A DNA stretch of 63,171 nucleotides from an uncultured Pelagibacteraceae bacterium (GTDB lineage Bacteria; Pseudomonadota; Alphaproteobacteria; Pelagibacterales; Pelagibacteraceae). A model generated the notes under the pieces. That model was not told the DNA's origin. It searched no databases and saw only the letters and a list, made by a program, of their open reading frames with translations. Shown here in pieces: positions 45,881 through 54,030 of the stretch. The stretch's first letter is position 1. Each line of letters opens with the position of its first letter. Where the stretch lies: assembly GCA_902571095.1 (NCBI GenBank), contig CACGAV010000004.1:1-63171 (forward strand), given 5' to 3'. A program made the position numbers and the translations under genes.

Positions 45881-46507
45881 ATGAATACTCTTCCAAAACA
45901 AATACCAATATTTCCTTTAAGAGGTGTGATTTTTTTTCCAGAAACAAATTTACCCTTAAATATTTTTGAAAGTAGATATTTGAAAATGATTAACGATACT
46001 TTGAAAAATGACAAATATTTAGGCATGATTCAATCCAAAGAAATAGAGGGAGAGGTTTATAAAATTGGATGTTTAGGCAAAATAGACGAGCACAAAAAAA
46101 CTGAAGATGGAAGAATTTTAATAAATTTAAAAGGTATTAACAGATTTCAAGTGGATCAAGAAATTAAAAATAACGAATTATATAGAGAGTTTTCAGTTAA
46201 TTATGAACCTTTCAAAAATGATATTAATAATGATAGAGTTTTGTTGAAAAATGAGAAACTAAAAGAATTAATTGATAATTCTAAAATTTTTTTTAAAAAA
46301 CAGGGCATTTTGATCAATTGGTCTGAACTTTCAAAATTAAGTGTGAAAAAACAAATTTATAATTTAGCTATGATATCTCCTATTTCTGTTGAAGAAAAAC
46401 AGAAATTAATTGAAATAGCCCAATTGGATGAAATTGCAAATACATTAAATGAAATTACTAAATTTAATTTTTATGATGATTTATATCAGAATAAAATTTT
46501 ACAGTAA
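45881..46507 (+). CDS. LON substrate-binding-domain protein, no protease domain
   Basis: The 208-aa protein corresponds to the N-terminal LON (PUA-like) domain of Lon protease and to stand-alone LON-domain proteins. It starts IPIFPLRGVIFFPETNLPLN, the typical LON beginning, and has GCLGKIDEHKKTEDGRILINLKGINRFQV in parts. No AAA+ or Ser-Lys protease domain follows, and the stop is normal, so this is not a broken lon gene. Stand-alone copies are common in alphaproteobacteria and their role is not established. It lies at the end of the def-fmt-truA string and before hsp20. Confidence 0.85.
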   Translation: MNTLPKQIPIFPLRGVIFFPETNLPLNIFESRYLKMINDTLKNDKYLGMIQSKEIEGEVYKIGCLGKIDEHKKTEDGRILINLKGINRFQVDQEIKNNELYREFSVNYEPFKNDINNDRVLLKNEKLKELIDNSKIFFKKQGILINWSELSKLSVKKQIYNLAMISPISVEEKQKLIEIAQLDEIANTLNEITKFNFYDDLYQNKILQ

Positions 46508-46527
46508 AATAAACTGCTAATTTATCA

Positions 46528-46555
46528 CTTGAAATTTTTTACTTTATAACCATAT
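46528..46555 (+). promoter_or_regulatory. Candidate heat-shock (sigma-32/RpoH) promoter for hsp20
   Basis: CTTGAA (46528-46533), a 16-base spacer and CCATAT (46550-46555) resemble the alphaproteobacterial RpoH consensus. A transcript from here would start near 46562 and carry a leader of about 54 bases that holds the ROSE-like element. Seen by eye only; expression is inferred. Confidence 0.5.
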
Positions 46556-46561
46556 CGAACA

Positions 46562-46615
46562 TATAAGTCGCCAAATGGGACTTATAAATTAACCTTGCTA
46601 ACAAAGGAGGAAAAT
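46562..46615 (+). promoter_or_regulatory. ROSE-like RNA thermometer in the hsp20 leader
   Basis: Two hairpins fill the leader. The first pairs TATAAGTC (46562-46569) with GACTTATA (46579-46586), extended inside by CC/GG. The second pairs CCTTGCT (46593-46599) with AGGAGG (46605-46610), which is the Shine-Dalgarno sequence of hsp20: C-G, C-G, U-A, U-G, a bulged G at 46597, C-G, U-A around a five-base loop. A UUGCU strand with an unpaired G facing the ribosome site is the defining feature of ROSE thermometers before small heat-shock genes in alpha- and gammaproteobacteria. Melting on warming would free the ribosome site. Confidence 0.75.
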
Positions 46616-47056
46616 ATGACAAGTAAGGACATATCTGTCTTTAACTCATTAAGACCTTTCAGCATTGGATTCGATGACATGTTTGATCAGTTTGAGTCTA
46701 TGCTAGGTAACGGAGGATTAGGTGTGCAAACAAATTATCCCCCATACAACATCAGAAAAGCGGGCAAAGATAAGTACGCAATAGAAGTAGCACTTGCAGG
46801 CTTTAACAGAAGTGATGTTGAAATCGAGTATGAAGACAATACTTTAACAGTGAGAACTAAAAAAGTTCAAAAATCTGAAAATAAAGATGGTGAAGAGATT
46901 ATTCATCGAGGAATATCTCAAAGATCATTCTCTAGATCATTTACTGTAGCAGATGATGTAAAAGTAAATGGTGCTGAGTTGAAAGACGGTCTTTTGACTA
47001 TCGATTGTGAAAAAATCTTACCAGAAATAAAAAAGAAAAAAACTAATACCTATTAA
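46616..47056 (+). CDS. ibpA: Small heat-shock protein Hsp20 (IbpA-type)
   Basis: This 146-aa holdase chaperone has a short N-terminal arm (SLRPFSIGFDDMFDQFESML), an alpha-crystallin domain (about 35-125, starting YPPYNIRKAGKDKYAIEVALAG in parts) and a polar C terminus with an I-x-I-like EKILPEIKKKK. The ATG at 46616 is fixed by the strong Shine-Dalgarno AAAGGAGG five bases upstream. The frame extends to 46595, but that start would lie inside the leader hairpin. Expression is probably controlled by heat twice: an RpoH-like promoter and a ROSE-like leader. A strong terminator hairpin follows 11 bases after the stop. Confidence 0.95.
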   Translation: MTSKDISVFNSLRPFSIGFDDMFDQFESMLGNGGLGVQTNYPPYNIRKAGKDKYAIEVALAGFNRSDVEIEYEDNTLTVRTKKVQKSENKDGEEIIHRGISQRSFSRSFTVADDVKVNGAELKDGLLTIDCEKILPEIKKKKTNTY

Positions 47057-47067
47057 ATAAGGTATCC

Positions 47068-47096
47068 TTACTTGCGGAGACAGGCTCCGCAAGTAA
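47068..47096. terminator. Bidirectional hairpin terminator between hsp20 and the deacetylase gene
   Basis: A perfect 12-bp stem pairs TTACTTGCGGAG (47068-47079) with CTCCGCAAGTAA (47085-47096) around a five-base loop. It is the strongest hairpin I found in the window. It lies between two convergent genes, three bases from the deacetylase stop codon. The T run downstream on the plus strand is short and interrupted. Confidence 0.75.
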
Positions 47097-47099
47097 ACT

Positions 47100-48020
47100 T
47101 TAATTTTCTAGTAAAGCATTTAGGTGGTACTCAGAACTTTCTTTAAGTGCATTTAAATCGTAACCACCCTCTAAAATTGAAACAACTTTATTATCAATAC
47201 TTTTGTTTATAACCTCTAAAGTTCTCTTTGTAATATCGTAAAAATCTTTTGATTTTAGTTTAAATTGAGCAAGAGGATCATCTTGGTGTGCATCGAATCC
47301 TGCCGAAAATAATAAAAATTGTGGTTTAAATTCCTTAAGTTTTTTTAAAACATGTTCATATGCATTCATATATTCATTAGTATTTGTGCCAGCTGGTAAG
47401 GGAATATTTAAAATATTATTGTGTTTACCTTTTTCATTATTTGCACCTGTTCCAGGATAGAAGGGATATTGATGCGTTGAAATGTATAAAACTTTTTCAT
47501 TTTCATAAAAAATATCTTGAGTTCCATTTCCATGATGAACATCAAAATCTATAATGGCTATTTTATTGAGTTTATATTTTTCTATAAGATAATGAGCTCC
47601 TACGGCTACATTATTATAGATACAAAAACCCATAGCTTTATCTTTTTCAGCATGATGTCCTGGCGGTCTAACAGGGCAGAAAACATTTTTAAATTCTTTA
47701 TTTTGCACACAATCAATAGCGGTTATAATTGATGCAACTGCATCTGAAGAAGCTTGTTTGCTACCTGGGGATACAATTGTATCACCGTCTAAAAAATGTA
47801 GACCCTTCTCAGGAAATGAATTTTCCACTTCATCAATATAATTAGATTTATGAGCAATTTTTAAATATTTAATGTCAAACTTTAATGGCTTTTTCCAAAC
47901 TAACTTTTTGTTTTTTTTTAAGTTTTCAATTACGATTGAAACACGATCTGCTCTTTCTGGATGACCTTGACCAGTGTCGTGGTTTAAATAAGAATCTGAA
48001 GTAATAATTCCTGTTTTCAC
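47100..48020 (-). CDS. Histone deacetylase-like amidohydrolase (acetoin utilisation/acetylpolyamine deacetylase family)
   Basis: This 306-aa zinc hydrolase of the arginase/deacetylase superfamily begins MKTGIITSDSYLNHDTGQGHPERADR, a family start in which His and Pro-Glu-Arg are conserved. The catalytic RPPGHHAEKDKAMGFCIYNN carries the His-His pair, and the zinc ligands are in IIDFDVHHGNGTQDIF and SAGFDAHQDDPLA. LEGGYDLNAL is at the C terminus. Bacterial members deacetylate acetylpolyamines, lysines or small amides; the substrate here is unknown. It is the last gene of the long minus-strand operon and overlaps dapE by four bases. Confidence 0.87.
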   Translation of the reverse strand: MKTGIITSDSYLNHDTGQGHPERADRVSIVIENLKKNKKLVWKKPLKFDIKYLKIAHKSNYIDEVENSFPEKGLHFLDGDTIVSPGSKQASSDAVASIITAIDCVQNKEFKNVFCPVRPPGHHAEKDKAMGFCIYNNVAVGAHYLIEKYKLNKIAIIDFDVHHGNGTQDIFYENEKVLYISTHQYPFYPGTGANNEKGKHNNILNIPLPAGTNTNEYMNAYEHVLKKLKEFKPQFLLFSAGFDAHQDDPLAQFKLKSKDFYDITKRTLEVINKSIDNKVVSILEGGYDLNALKESSEYHLNALLEN

Positions 48021-49156
48021 TTAAAATAACTTACCAAAATATTTTCATATATTTTAGTTAATTTTTTTAAATCAGAAACAGATACACATTCATCTATTTT
48101 GTGCATTGTCTTACCTACTAGTCCAAATTCTAAACAAGGCGCAATATTCTTTATAAATCTTGCGTCAGATGTACCGCCGGAAGTAGATAGTTTTGGTTTA
48201 AGACCAGTGACTTTTTTAATAATACCCTGAATCATATAAGTAGTTTTATTTGGCTTAGTTAAAAATGCTTCTCCTGAAACCTCATAATTTACTTTGAATC
48301 TAGATTTATTAGCTTTTGCAACTGCTTTAAATATTTTATTTAGTTTACTTTTTAAGGAAACAGAAGAGTGCTTATCATTAAATCTAATATTGAAAACGGC
48401 TTCAGCAGATCCAGGTATGACATTATCCGCATGATTATCAATGTTAATTTTTGTCACCTCAAGATTAGAAGGTTCAAAGTTTTTTGTTCCTTTATCAAGT
48501 TTTAAGTCCTTAATTTTATTTAAAATTTCAATTAAAGTATTTGAGGGATTATTAGCTCTGTGCGGATAAGCAACGTGGCCCTGCGAACCTATTACGGTAA
48601 GCCTACCTGTCATACTTCCTCTTCTTCCAATTTTGATCATTTCACCAAGTTTATTTGGATTGGTTGGTTCACCCACGACACAAAAATTGATTTTTTCCCT
48701 TTTTCTTTTTAAATATTTTATAAGTCTTTTTGTACCATTTATTGCTATTCCTTCCTCATCACCTGTAATTAGTAAACTAATTGATCCTTTAAAATTTTTA
48801 TTTTCATTTTTAAATCTACTTACTGCAGCCACAAAACATGCAATTGATGCTTTCATATCACTAGCACCTCGTCCAATTAATTTGTTATTTCTTACAACCG
48901 GTTTAAAGGGATTAGTAGTCCAGCTGTTCATGTTGCCTGGAGGAACTACATCCGTATGTCCTGCATAGCAAAAATTTGGTGAAGATTTTCCAAGTTTTGC
49001 ATAAAGATTTTTTATATTTTTAAAATTAATTATTTTACAATTAAAACCTATAAATCTTAAATTTTTAGCTAATAAGTTAATAGCCCCAGCATCTTTTGGT
49101 GTTATACTGGGTTTACGAATCAAATCTTTAGCTAATTTTAATTCATTTATTTGCAT
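48017..49156 (-). CDS. dapE: Succinyl-diaminopimelate desuccinylase
   Basis: This 379-aa zinc metallopeptidase-type enzyme hydrolyses N-succinyl-LL-diaminopimelate in lysine and peptidoglycan precursor synthesis. Visible metal and catalytic segments are YAGHTDVVPPG (His and catalytic Asp), GRGASDMKAS (bridging Asp), TGDEEGIAINGTK (Glu pair) and the dimerisation-domain GSQGHVAYPHRANNP. STSGGTSDARFI and the late His in GKTMHKIDECV complete the site. It lies directly downstream of dapD with four bases between, so two consecutive pathway steps are made together. Confidence 0.95.
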   Translation of the reverse strand: MQINELKLAKDLIRKPSITPKDAGAINLLAKNLRFIGFNCKIINFKNIKNLYAKLGKSSPNFCYAGHTDVVPPGNMNSWTTNPFKPVVRNNKLIGRGASDMKASIACFVAAVSRFKNENKNFKGSISLLITGDEEGIAINGTKRLIKYLKRKREKINFCVVGEPTNPNKLGEMIKIGRRGSMTGRLTVIGSQGHVAYPHRANNPSNTLIEILNKIKDLKLDKGTKNFEPSNLEVTKINIDNHADNVIPGSAEAVFNIRFNDKHSSVSLKSKLNKIFKAVAKANKSRFKVNYEVSGEAFLTKPNKTTYMIQGIIKKVTGLKPKLSTSGGTSDARFIKNIAPCLEFGLVGKTMHKIDECVSVSDLKKLTKIYENILVSYFK

Positions 49157-49160
49157 GATT

Positions 49161-49985
49161 TTAGTCTCTTAACAAATCGTTTATAGATGTTTTACTTCGA
49201 GTTTTTTCGTCTACTTTTTTTACAATTACTACACAATATAAAGAAGGACCATTAGGATTATTTTTACTTGGCATTGAGCCAGGAACAACTACTGAGTAAG
49301 CAGGAACTTTTCCATAATGAATTTCACCAGTAGCACGATCCACTATTCTTGTAGACGCACCTATATAGACACCCATTGATAATACTGATCCTTTTTCAAT
49401 AATAACACCTTCTGCTATTTCAGCACGTGCACCTAAAAAACAATTGTCCTCTACAATAGTTGGATTTGCTTGCATTGGTTCTAAGACACCACCAATACCA
49501 GCACCACCTGAAATATGGCAATTTTTTCCAACCTGAGCACATGATCCGACAGAAGCCCAAGTATCTATCATTGTTCCTTCATCGACATACGCACCAACAT
49601 TGATAAAGGATGGCATAAGGACGACATTTTTTGCTATGTGAGCTCCTTTTCTTATTACTCCATTAGGTACATATCTAAATCCGGCTTTCTTAACTTGTTC
49701 TTCACTCCACCCTTGTGTTTTGCCATCAATTTTATCGTACCAAGTTGAGTAAGGACCTTTAGATGCTTTCATTTTATTCACTCGAAAACTTAAAAGTATA
49801 GCTTTTTTAATCCATTGATTGACTTGCCACTTGTCGCCTTTTTTTTCGGCAACTCTAATTTGTCCTTTATCTAATAAATCAATAGTTTCTCGCACTAATT
49901 CAGTTAGCTTTTTATCAGAGCTATCAATTTTAGCTTTATTTTCAAAAGCATCGTTTATAGATTTTTCAATTTTTTCTAAGTTCAT
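49161..49985 (-). CDS. dapD: 2,3,4,5-Tetrahydropyridine-2,6-dicarboxylate N-succinyltransferase
   Basis: This 274-aa trimeric enzyme adds succinyl from succinyl-CoA in the succinylase branch of lysine/diaminopimelate synthesis. An N-terminal helical domain (1-100) precedes a left-handed beta-helix of hexapeptide repeats (about 105-240), which includes [20 protein letters not shown] and [32 protein letters not shown] and [17 protein letters not shown] follow. Length is normal. Its start overlaps the 3' end of the HAD gene by 20 bases, and dapE follows. Confidence 0.96.
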   Translation of the reverse strand: MNLEKIEKSINDAFENKAKIDSSDKKLTELVRETIDLLDKGQIRVAEKKGDKWQVNQWIKKAILLSFRVNKMKASKGPYSTWYDKIDGKTQGWSEEQVKKAGFRYVPNGVIRKGAHIAKNVVLMPSFINVGAYVDEGTMIDTWASVGSCAQVGKNCHISGGAGIGGVLEPMQANPTIVEDNCFLGARAEIAEGVIIEKGSVLSMGVYIGASTRIVDRATGEIHYGKVPAYSVVVPGSMPSKNNPNGPSLYCVVIVKKVDEKTRSKTSINDLLRD

Positions 49986-50637
49986 TTATTTCCTTTAAAA
50001 AAGTTGTCAAGTTTGGTGTTCTATAATTTATAAAATTTTCATTTGAATATTTTGCTGCCCACGGTTCATTATTTTTAATCCAAACAGTTTTCATACCTAG
50101 TTCATGTGCAGGTTTCAAATTTCTTGCAATATCTTCAATAAATATACAATATTGTGGCTCAATTTTGTATTTATCAATTAATCTTTTGTAAGTTTTGATA
50201 GCAGGTTTTGGGATAAAATCTGAGTCTACAATATCAAATATTCCGTCAAAAAGCTTATTAATTCCTATTCTTTTAGTGACATTCTCTGCATGGGCTCGAG
50301 AACCGTTTGTAAATATTATTTTTTTATCCTTTATTTTACTTAGTTCCAACTCTAAACCCTTGTCATTTTTGAGAAATTCTAAATCAATATCGTGAACAAA
50401 ATCAAGAAATTCTTGCGCGTCTATTTCATGATTTTTTATCATACCATTTAAAGTCGTATTATATTCATGAAAATAATTTTTCTGTATTTTTTTAGCTTCA
50501 TCAATACTTACGTTTAATTTGCTTGAAATATATTTAGACATCCTTTTATCAACTTGATCAAAAACCTTAGTATCTCCTGAATAAAGTGTGTTATCTAGGT
50601 CGAAAAGCCAATACTTTATATTTAATAAATCTTTCAT
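49966..50637 (-). CDS. HAD-superfamily pyrimidine 5'-nucleotidase
   Basis: This 223-aa phosphatase shows the HAD motifs: DLDNTLYSG (motif I, about 13-21, nucleophile Asp13), [14 protein letters not shown] (motif II), the Lys of motif III in [11 protein letters not shown] and [21 protein letters not shown] (motif IV, in parts). DLDNTLY and the SRAHA stretch match the SDT1/YjjG-like pyrimidine 5'-nucleotidases, which salvage UMP and CMP or remove damaged nucleotides. It overlaps argB by four bases upstream and dapD by 20 bases downstream. This gene is often found between argB and dapD in alphaproteobacteria. Confidence 0.85.
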   Translation of the reverse strand: MKDLLNIKYWLFDLDNTLYSGDTKVFDQVDKRMSKYISSKLNVSIDEAKKIQKNYFHEYNTTLNGMIKNHEIDAQEFLDFVHDIDLEFLKNDKGLELELSKIKDKKIIFTNGSRAHAENVTKRIGINKLFDGIFDIVDSDFIPKPAIKTYKRLIDKYKIEPQYCIFIEDIARNLKPAHELGMKTVWIKNNEPWAAKYSNENFINYRTPNLTTFLKEINELRKN

Positions 50638-51503
50638 TTTCTAATTAAAGTACCAGCACCTTGATCTGAAAAAATTTCTTTTAATATAGCCCTTGGTTTT
50701 CTTCCATCAAGGATAACAACACCTTTAACTCCATTTTCAACAGCCTCAATACAATTTTTTATTTTAGGCAACATCCCGCCTTGAACAATCTTAAGATTAA
50801 CTAAATTTTCCATATCATAAGGTTTAATTTCAGAAATTAGATTTTTTCTATCATCATAAACACCTTCTACATTAGTCATTAATAATAATCTTCTAGACTT
50901 CAATTTTTTAGCAATTGCACTAGCAGCTGTGTCTCCATTTATATTATAAGCTTGTTTACTATCATCTAAGCCGAGTGGAGCAACAATAGGTATTTGATTA
51001 TTATCAATCATACTTTTAATTAATTCTATATTAATTTTTTGTGGCACTCCTACAAATCCAAGTTCAGGTTTATCTGGTACGACATTTATAATATTATTAA
51101 TTTTTGTATTTATAGAAATTGCTTTTGATCCTATTTTATTAAGAGATTCTACAATATCATTATTGAAATCAATTAGAACTTTTTCTACGATATTTATTAC
51201 TTTTTCATCCGTAACTCTTAAACCATTTATAAATTTACTTGTAATATTTCCTTTTTTTAATTCCCTTTCTATTCTTGGACCTCCTCCATGGACAACTACA
51301 ATTGAAAGACCTAACTTATTCAAAATACTTATATCTTTGATAAAATTGTTAAATATATTTCTATCAATTAATACATTTCCACCATACTTTATAACTATTA
51401 AATCTTTTTTATATTTTTTAACGTATTTTGGAACATTACTAAGATCCGGTGCATCACCGGGCCAAAATTTTTTTATTTCTTCTAAACTTTTATCTTCAGC
51501 CAT
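50634..51503 (-). CDS. argB: Acetylglutamate kinase
   Basis: This 289-aa enzyme phosphorylates N-acetylglutamate in arginine synthesis. The amino-acid-kinase fold is visible as VIKYGGNVLID (about 37-47), VVHGGGPRIERELKKG (substrate glycines), PLGLDDSKQAYNINGDTAAS and the late VQGGMLPKIKNCIEAV. A 30-residue N-terminal helix (LEEIKKFWPGDAPDLSNVP) resembles the extension of arginine-sensitive hexameric enzymes, so feedback inhibition by arginine is possible. It starts one base from the yidC stop. Alphaproteobacteria often have engB (yihA) between yidC and argB; here there is no room for it. Confidence 0.95.
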   Translation of the reverse strand: MAEDKSLEEIKKFWPGDAPDLSNVPKYVKKYKKDLIVIKYGGNVLIDRNIFNNFIKDISILNKLGLSIVVVHGGGPRIERELKKGNITSKFINGLRVTDEKVINIVEKVLIDFNNDIVESLNKIGSKAISINTKINNIINVVPDKPELGFVGVPQKINIELIKSMIDNNQIPIVAPLGLDDSKQAYNINGDTAASAIAKKLKSRRLLLMTNVEGVYDDRKNLISEIKPYDMENLVNLKIVQGGMLPKIKNCIEAVENGVKGVVILDGRKPRAILKEIFSDQGAGTLIRK

Positions 51504-53207
51504 TTATTTAGTTTTGACTGTTGTTGTTCTCATGATTATCCACTGTTGAGCTATTGTTAATATGTTGTTAATTGTCCAATACACAACAAGGCCCGAGGGA
51601 AATGGCGCTAATATCACAGTTAAAAACAGTGGAAAAAACATAAATATTTTTGCTTGTATTGGATCTGGTGGAGTCGGATTTAACTTTTGTTGCAAGTACA
51701 TAGTTGTGCCCATCATTATTGGCCAAGCGCCTATAATTAAAAAAGACGGAGGATCCCACGGGATTAAACCAAAAAAATTAAAAATAGATGTAGGATCTTG
51801 AGCGGAAAGATCTTTGATCCATCCAAAAAATGGTTGGTGCCTCATTTCTAATGAAATTAAAAGCATCTTATAAATTGCAAAAAAGAAAGGTATTTGTATT
51901 AGAATAGGCAAACATCCAGACAGAGGATTCACCTTCTCTCTTTTATAGAGAGCCATCATTTCTTGCTGAAGTTTAACTTTATCATCTTTATGAAGATTTT
52001 TAAGTCTTAACAGCTCTGGTTGTAGAATCTTCATTTTTGCCATAGATCTAAAGGAGTAGTTTGCCAATGGAAAAAATAATAATCTCACTGCAGCGGTGAC
52101 CAAAATTATTGCTATTCCAAAATTTTTAGTAAGTTCGAACAAATAATTTATTAGAAAAAACAAGGGTTTAGTTAAAAAATACAACCAACCCCAATCAATT
52201 GTTAAATCAAATTTATTAATCCCCTCAGAGTCTGCGTATCCGTCAATTACTTTTACTTCCTTTGCAGCAACGAAAACTCTTGTGCTAGATTTTTTTGATG
52301 AGGAGGGTTGAATAATAGATGGTTTATTTAAAATATAGTTAGCTTTATAACTATCAGACTTATAAACAAATTCGCCTTTAAACGAATGATTTTTTTCTGG
52401 GACTAATGCTGTAATCCAAAACTTATCTGTTATACCAAGCCACCCACTATCTGCATTTTTCTCCTCTTTTTTATCTTTGATATCATCATAGTCATATTCT
52501 TTAAGATCCTCGTCAAAAACTCCAATAAATCCATCATGTAGTATCAAAGTCCCAGACATTGACCCGGCTTCAAGGATAGGTTTTTGGTTTCTTGTTATTT
52601 GTGCGTAAGGATATAATTCAACAACATTTGAAGATTTATTTTCAATTATCTGAGTAACTCTAAACAAAAATTTTTCATCTAATTCAATTATTTTTCTAAA
52701 AATTAATCCTGATTTATTATTCCATTCTAGTACAATTGGAGTCCCAACCGTTAATTTATTCGCTCCTTTAACGCTCCATTTTGTCTCTTTATTAGGCAAA
52801 TTAATATTTTTAATATTACTCGCTGCCCATCCAGTCTCTATAAAATAACCATCTTTTGACTGTCTTGGATTTAGGTATGTTACTTGTTTGTCTGATCCTA
52901 TAGTTTCATTGTATTTTTTAAAAGTGATATCGTCTATTAATGCTCCCATTAATGAAATTGATCCTTTTACATTTTCATTTTCAAAATTTATTCTTTCGAC
53001 AGATTTCAAAGCTTCATCCCTCGAAATATTTTTGGATACCACGCCTTCCAAGTTAACATTTGGAGTATCAGAATTTTGAGATTGCTTTCTATTTTCAGCT
53101 TGACCAGTTTTTGCTTGGTCAACTTGTGGAGACTCAAAAATTACAGACCATCCAAATAGAACAGCAAATGATAAAGCTATTGCAAATATTACGTTTCTTA
53201 AATCCAT
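51504..53207 (-). CDS. yidC: Membrane protein insertase YidC
   Basis: YidC inserts and folds inner-membrane proteins, alone or with SecYEG. The 567-aa protein has an N-terminal helix (about 5-25), a large periplasmic beta-domain (about 60-335), and the conserved five-helix core in the C-terminal third. The core shows NFGIAIILVTAAVRLLFFPL with the hydrophilic-groove Arg, then KMKILQPELLRLKNLHKDDK and NPLSGCLPILIQIPFFFAIY, as in YidC/Oxa1/Alb3. No long basic tail follows. It is encoded directly after yidD. Confidence 0.96.
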   Translation of the reverse strand: MDLRNVIFAIALSFAVLFGWSVIFESPQVDQAKTGQAENRKQSQNSDTPNVNLEGVVSKNISRDEALKSVERINFENENVKGSISLMGALIDDITFKKYNETIGSDKQVTYLNPRQSKDGYFIETGWAASNIKNINLPNKETKWSVKGANKLTVGTPIVLEWNNKSGLIFRKIIELDEKFLFRVTQIIENKSSNVVELYPYAQITRNQKPILEAGSMSGTLILHDGFIGVFDEDLKEYDYDDIKDKKEEKNADSGWLGITDKFWITALVPEKNHSFKGEFVYKSDSYKANYILNKPSIIQPSSSKKSSTRVFVAAKEVKVIDGYADSEGINKFDLTIDWGWLYFLTKPLFFLINYLFELTKNFGIAIILVTAAVRLLFFPLANYSFRSMAKMKILQPELLRLKNLHKDDKVKLQQEMMALYKREKVNPLSGCLPILIQIPFFFAIYKMLLISLEMRHQPFFGWIKDLSAQDPTSIFNFFGLIPWDPPSFLIIGAWPIMMGTTMYLQQKLNPTPPDPIQAKIFMFFPLFLTVILAPFPSGLVVYWTINNILTIAQQWIIMRTTTVKTK

Positions 53208-53453
53208 CTAATTCTTTTTTTTCTGCGGAACTACATCAACACCTGAACTTCCTCCTAATACCTTTACAGGATGACATTTACAAATTCTTTTAAATCCTAA
53301 CTTAATTCCTTTTATAGGGCCGTATAATTCTAATGCTTCCATAAAGTATTCAGAACAAGATGGAATGAACCTACAGTTCTGACCAATCAATGGCGAAATA
53401 AAGTATTTATAAAACTTAATATTTAAAATTAATAACTGACTTATTATTCTCAT
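53208..53453 (-). CDS. yidD: Membrane protein insertion efficiency factor YidD
   Basis: This 81-aa protein is membrane-associated through its N-terminal amphipathic helix and helps YidC-dependent insertion. The family signature is complete: [20 protein letters not shown] with SEYFMEAL following, and a cysteine at KRICKCHP, so the usual Cys residues are all present. The start overlaps the rnpA stop by four bases (ATGA) and yidC follows directly, giving the conserved rpmH-rnpA-yidD-yidC order. Confidence 0.95.
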   Translation of the reverse strand: MRIISQLLILNIKFYKYFISPLIGQNCRFIPSCSEYFMEALELYGPIKGIKLGFKRICKCHPVKVLGGSSGVDVVPQKKKN

Positions 53454-53812
53454 AGATTTATATCCTTTATACTTTTAAAACTTTTTTTCATCTTTTCAAA
53501 CAAAGAATTATGATACTCCCTATATACTTTTTCTTTGCCAAAAATTACATATGCATTATTTAAATTTATTATACTATCGATTTTTAATAATTTCTGGATA
53601 ATAGATCTCATCTTTCTTCTAATTCTATTTCTTTTAACAGCATTTCCTATCTTTTTTTTTAAAACAAAACTTATATATAATTTTTTGTTGTTTTTATTTT
53701 TGTCGATAAAATTTTTTTTACAATAAATTGAGTAAATATTGTTATTTATAACTCTATTTTTGAGTATCATTTCAAAATGCGAGCTTTTCTTTAAACTCTC
53801 AAGTTTAATCAT
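53450..53812 (-). CDS. rnpA: Ribonuclease P protein component
   Basis: RnpA is the protein part of RNase P, which matures tRNA 5' ends. The 120-aa sequence begins [19 protein letters not shown] and contains the RNR motif [20 protein letters not shown] (about 73-92), which binds the RNA, after a beta-strand region with YISFVLKK. It is strongly basic. Its start is five bases after the rpmH stop, and yidD overlaps its end. The RNA partner rnpB is not in this window. Confidence 0.93.
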   Translation of the reverse strand: MIKLESLKKSSHFEMILKNRVINNNIYSIYCKKNFIDKNKNNKKLYISFVLKKKIGNAVKRNRIRRKMRSIIQKLLKIDSIINLNNAYVIFGKEKVYREYHNSLFEKMKKSFKSIKDINL

Positions 53813-53817
53813 TTTTT

Positions 53818-53952
53818 TTAAGTAGAGAGCTTTTTCCGACCCTTAGCTCTTCTCCTGGCAATAAGTTTTCTGCCAGCTTTTGAGGACATTCGATGTCTAA
53901 AACCATGTCTTCTCTTTCTGACTAGTTTACTTGGTTGGTAGGTTCTCTTCAT
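53818..53952 (-). CDS. rpmH: 50S ribosomal protein L34
   Basis: This very basic 44-aa ribosomal protein starts [20 protein letters not shown], continues [20 protein letters not shown] and ends LST. This is the near-invariant L34 sequence. It is first in the conserved minus-strand string rpmH-rnpA-yidD-yidC, with rnpA five bases downstream. The 78-base upstream gap is shared with the divergent VTT gene and contains a 16-bp inverted repeat. No dnaA gene adjoins it, so this copy of the neighbourhood does not mark a replication origin by itself. Confidence 0.97.
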   Translation of the reverse strand: MKRTYQPSKLVRKRRHGFRHRMSSKAGRKLIARRRAKGRKKLST

Positions 53953-54001
53953 AAGATTTCTTTGGTTACTATCAAATTTTTTGTTATTTATAGGTAATAT
54001 G

Positions 54002-54017
54002 ACTGTATAAGTACAGT
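54002..54017. promoter_or_regulatory. Perfect inverted repeat in the rpmH / VTT-gene divergent promoter region
   Basis: ACTGTA, four bases TAAG, then TACAGT form a perfect dyad. It sits midway in the 78-base gap between rpmH and the VTT gene, near likely promoters in both directions, so it could be an operator. The half-site spacing is two bases shorter than an E. coli LexA box. The binding factor is unknown. Confidence 0.35.
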
Positions 54018-54030
54018 TAAAAATTAATTT

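Noticed and set aside
45881-46507. Truncated lon protease pseudogene
   Set aside because: The frame is intact with a normal stop, no remnant AAA+ or protease sequence follows, and stand-alone LON-domain proteins are common in alphaproteobacteria.
54001-54018. LexA box in the rpmH upstream gap
   Set aside because: The CTGT...ACAG half-sites are separated by six bases rather than eight, and alphaproteobacterial LexA uses a different (GTTC) motif. Kept only as an unnamed dyad.
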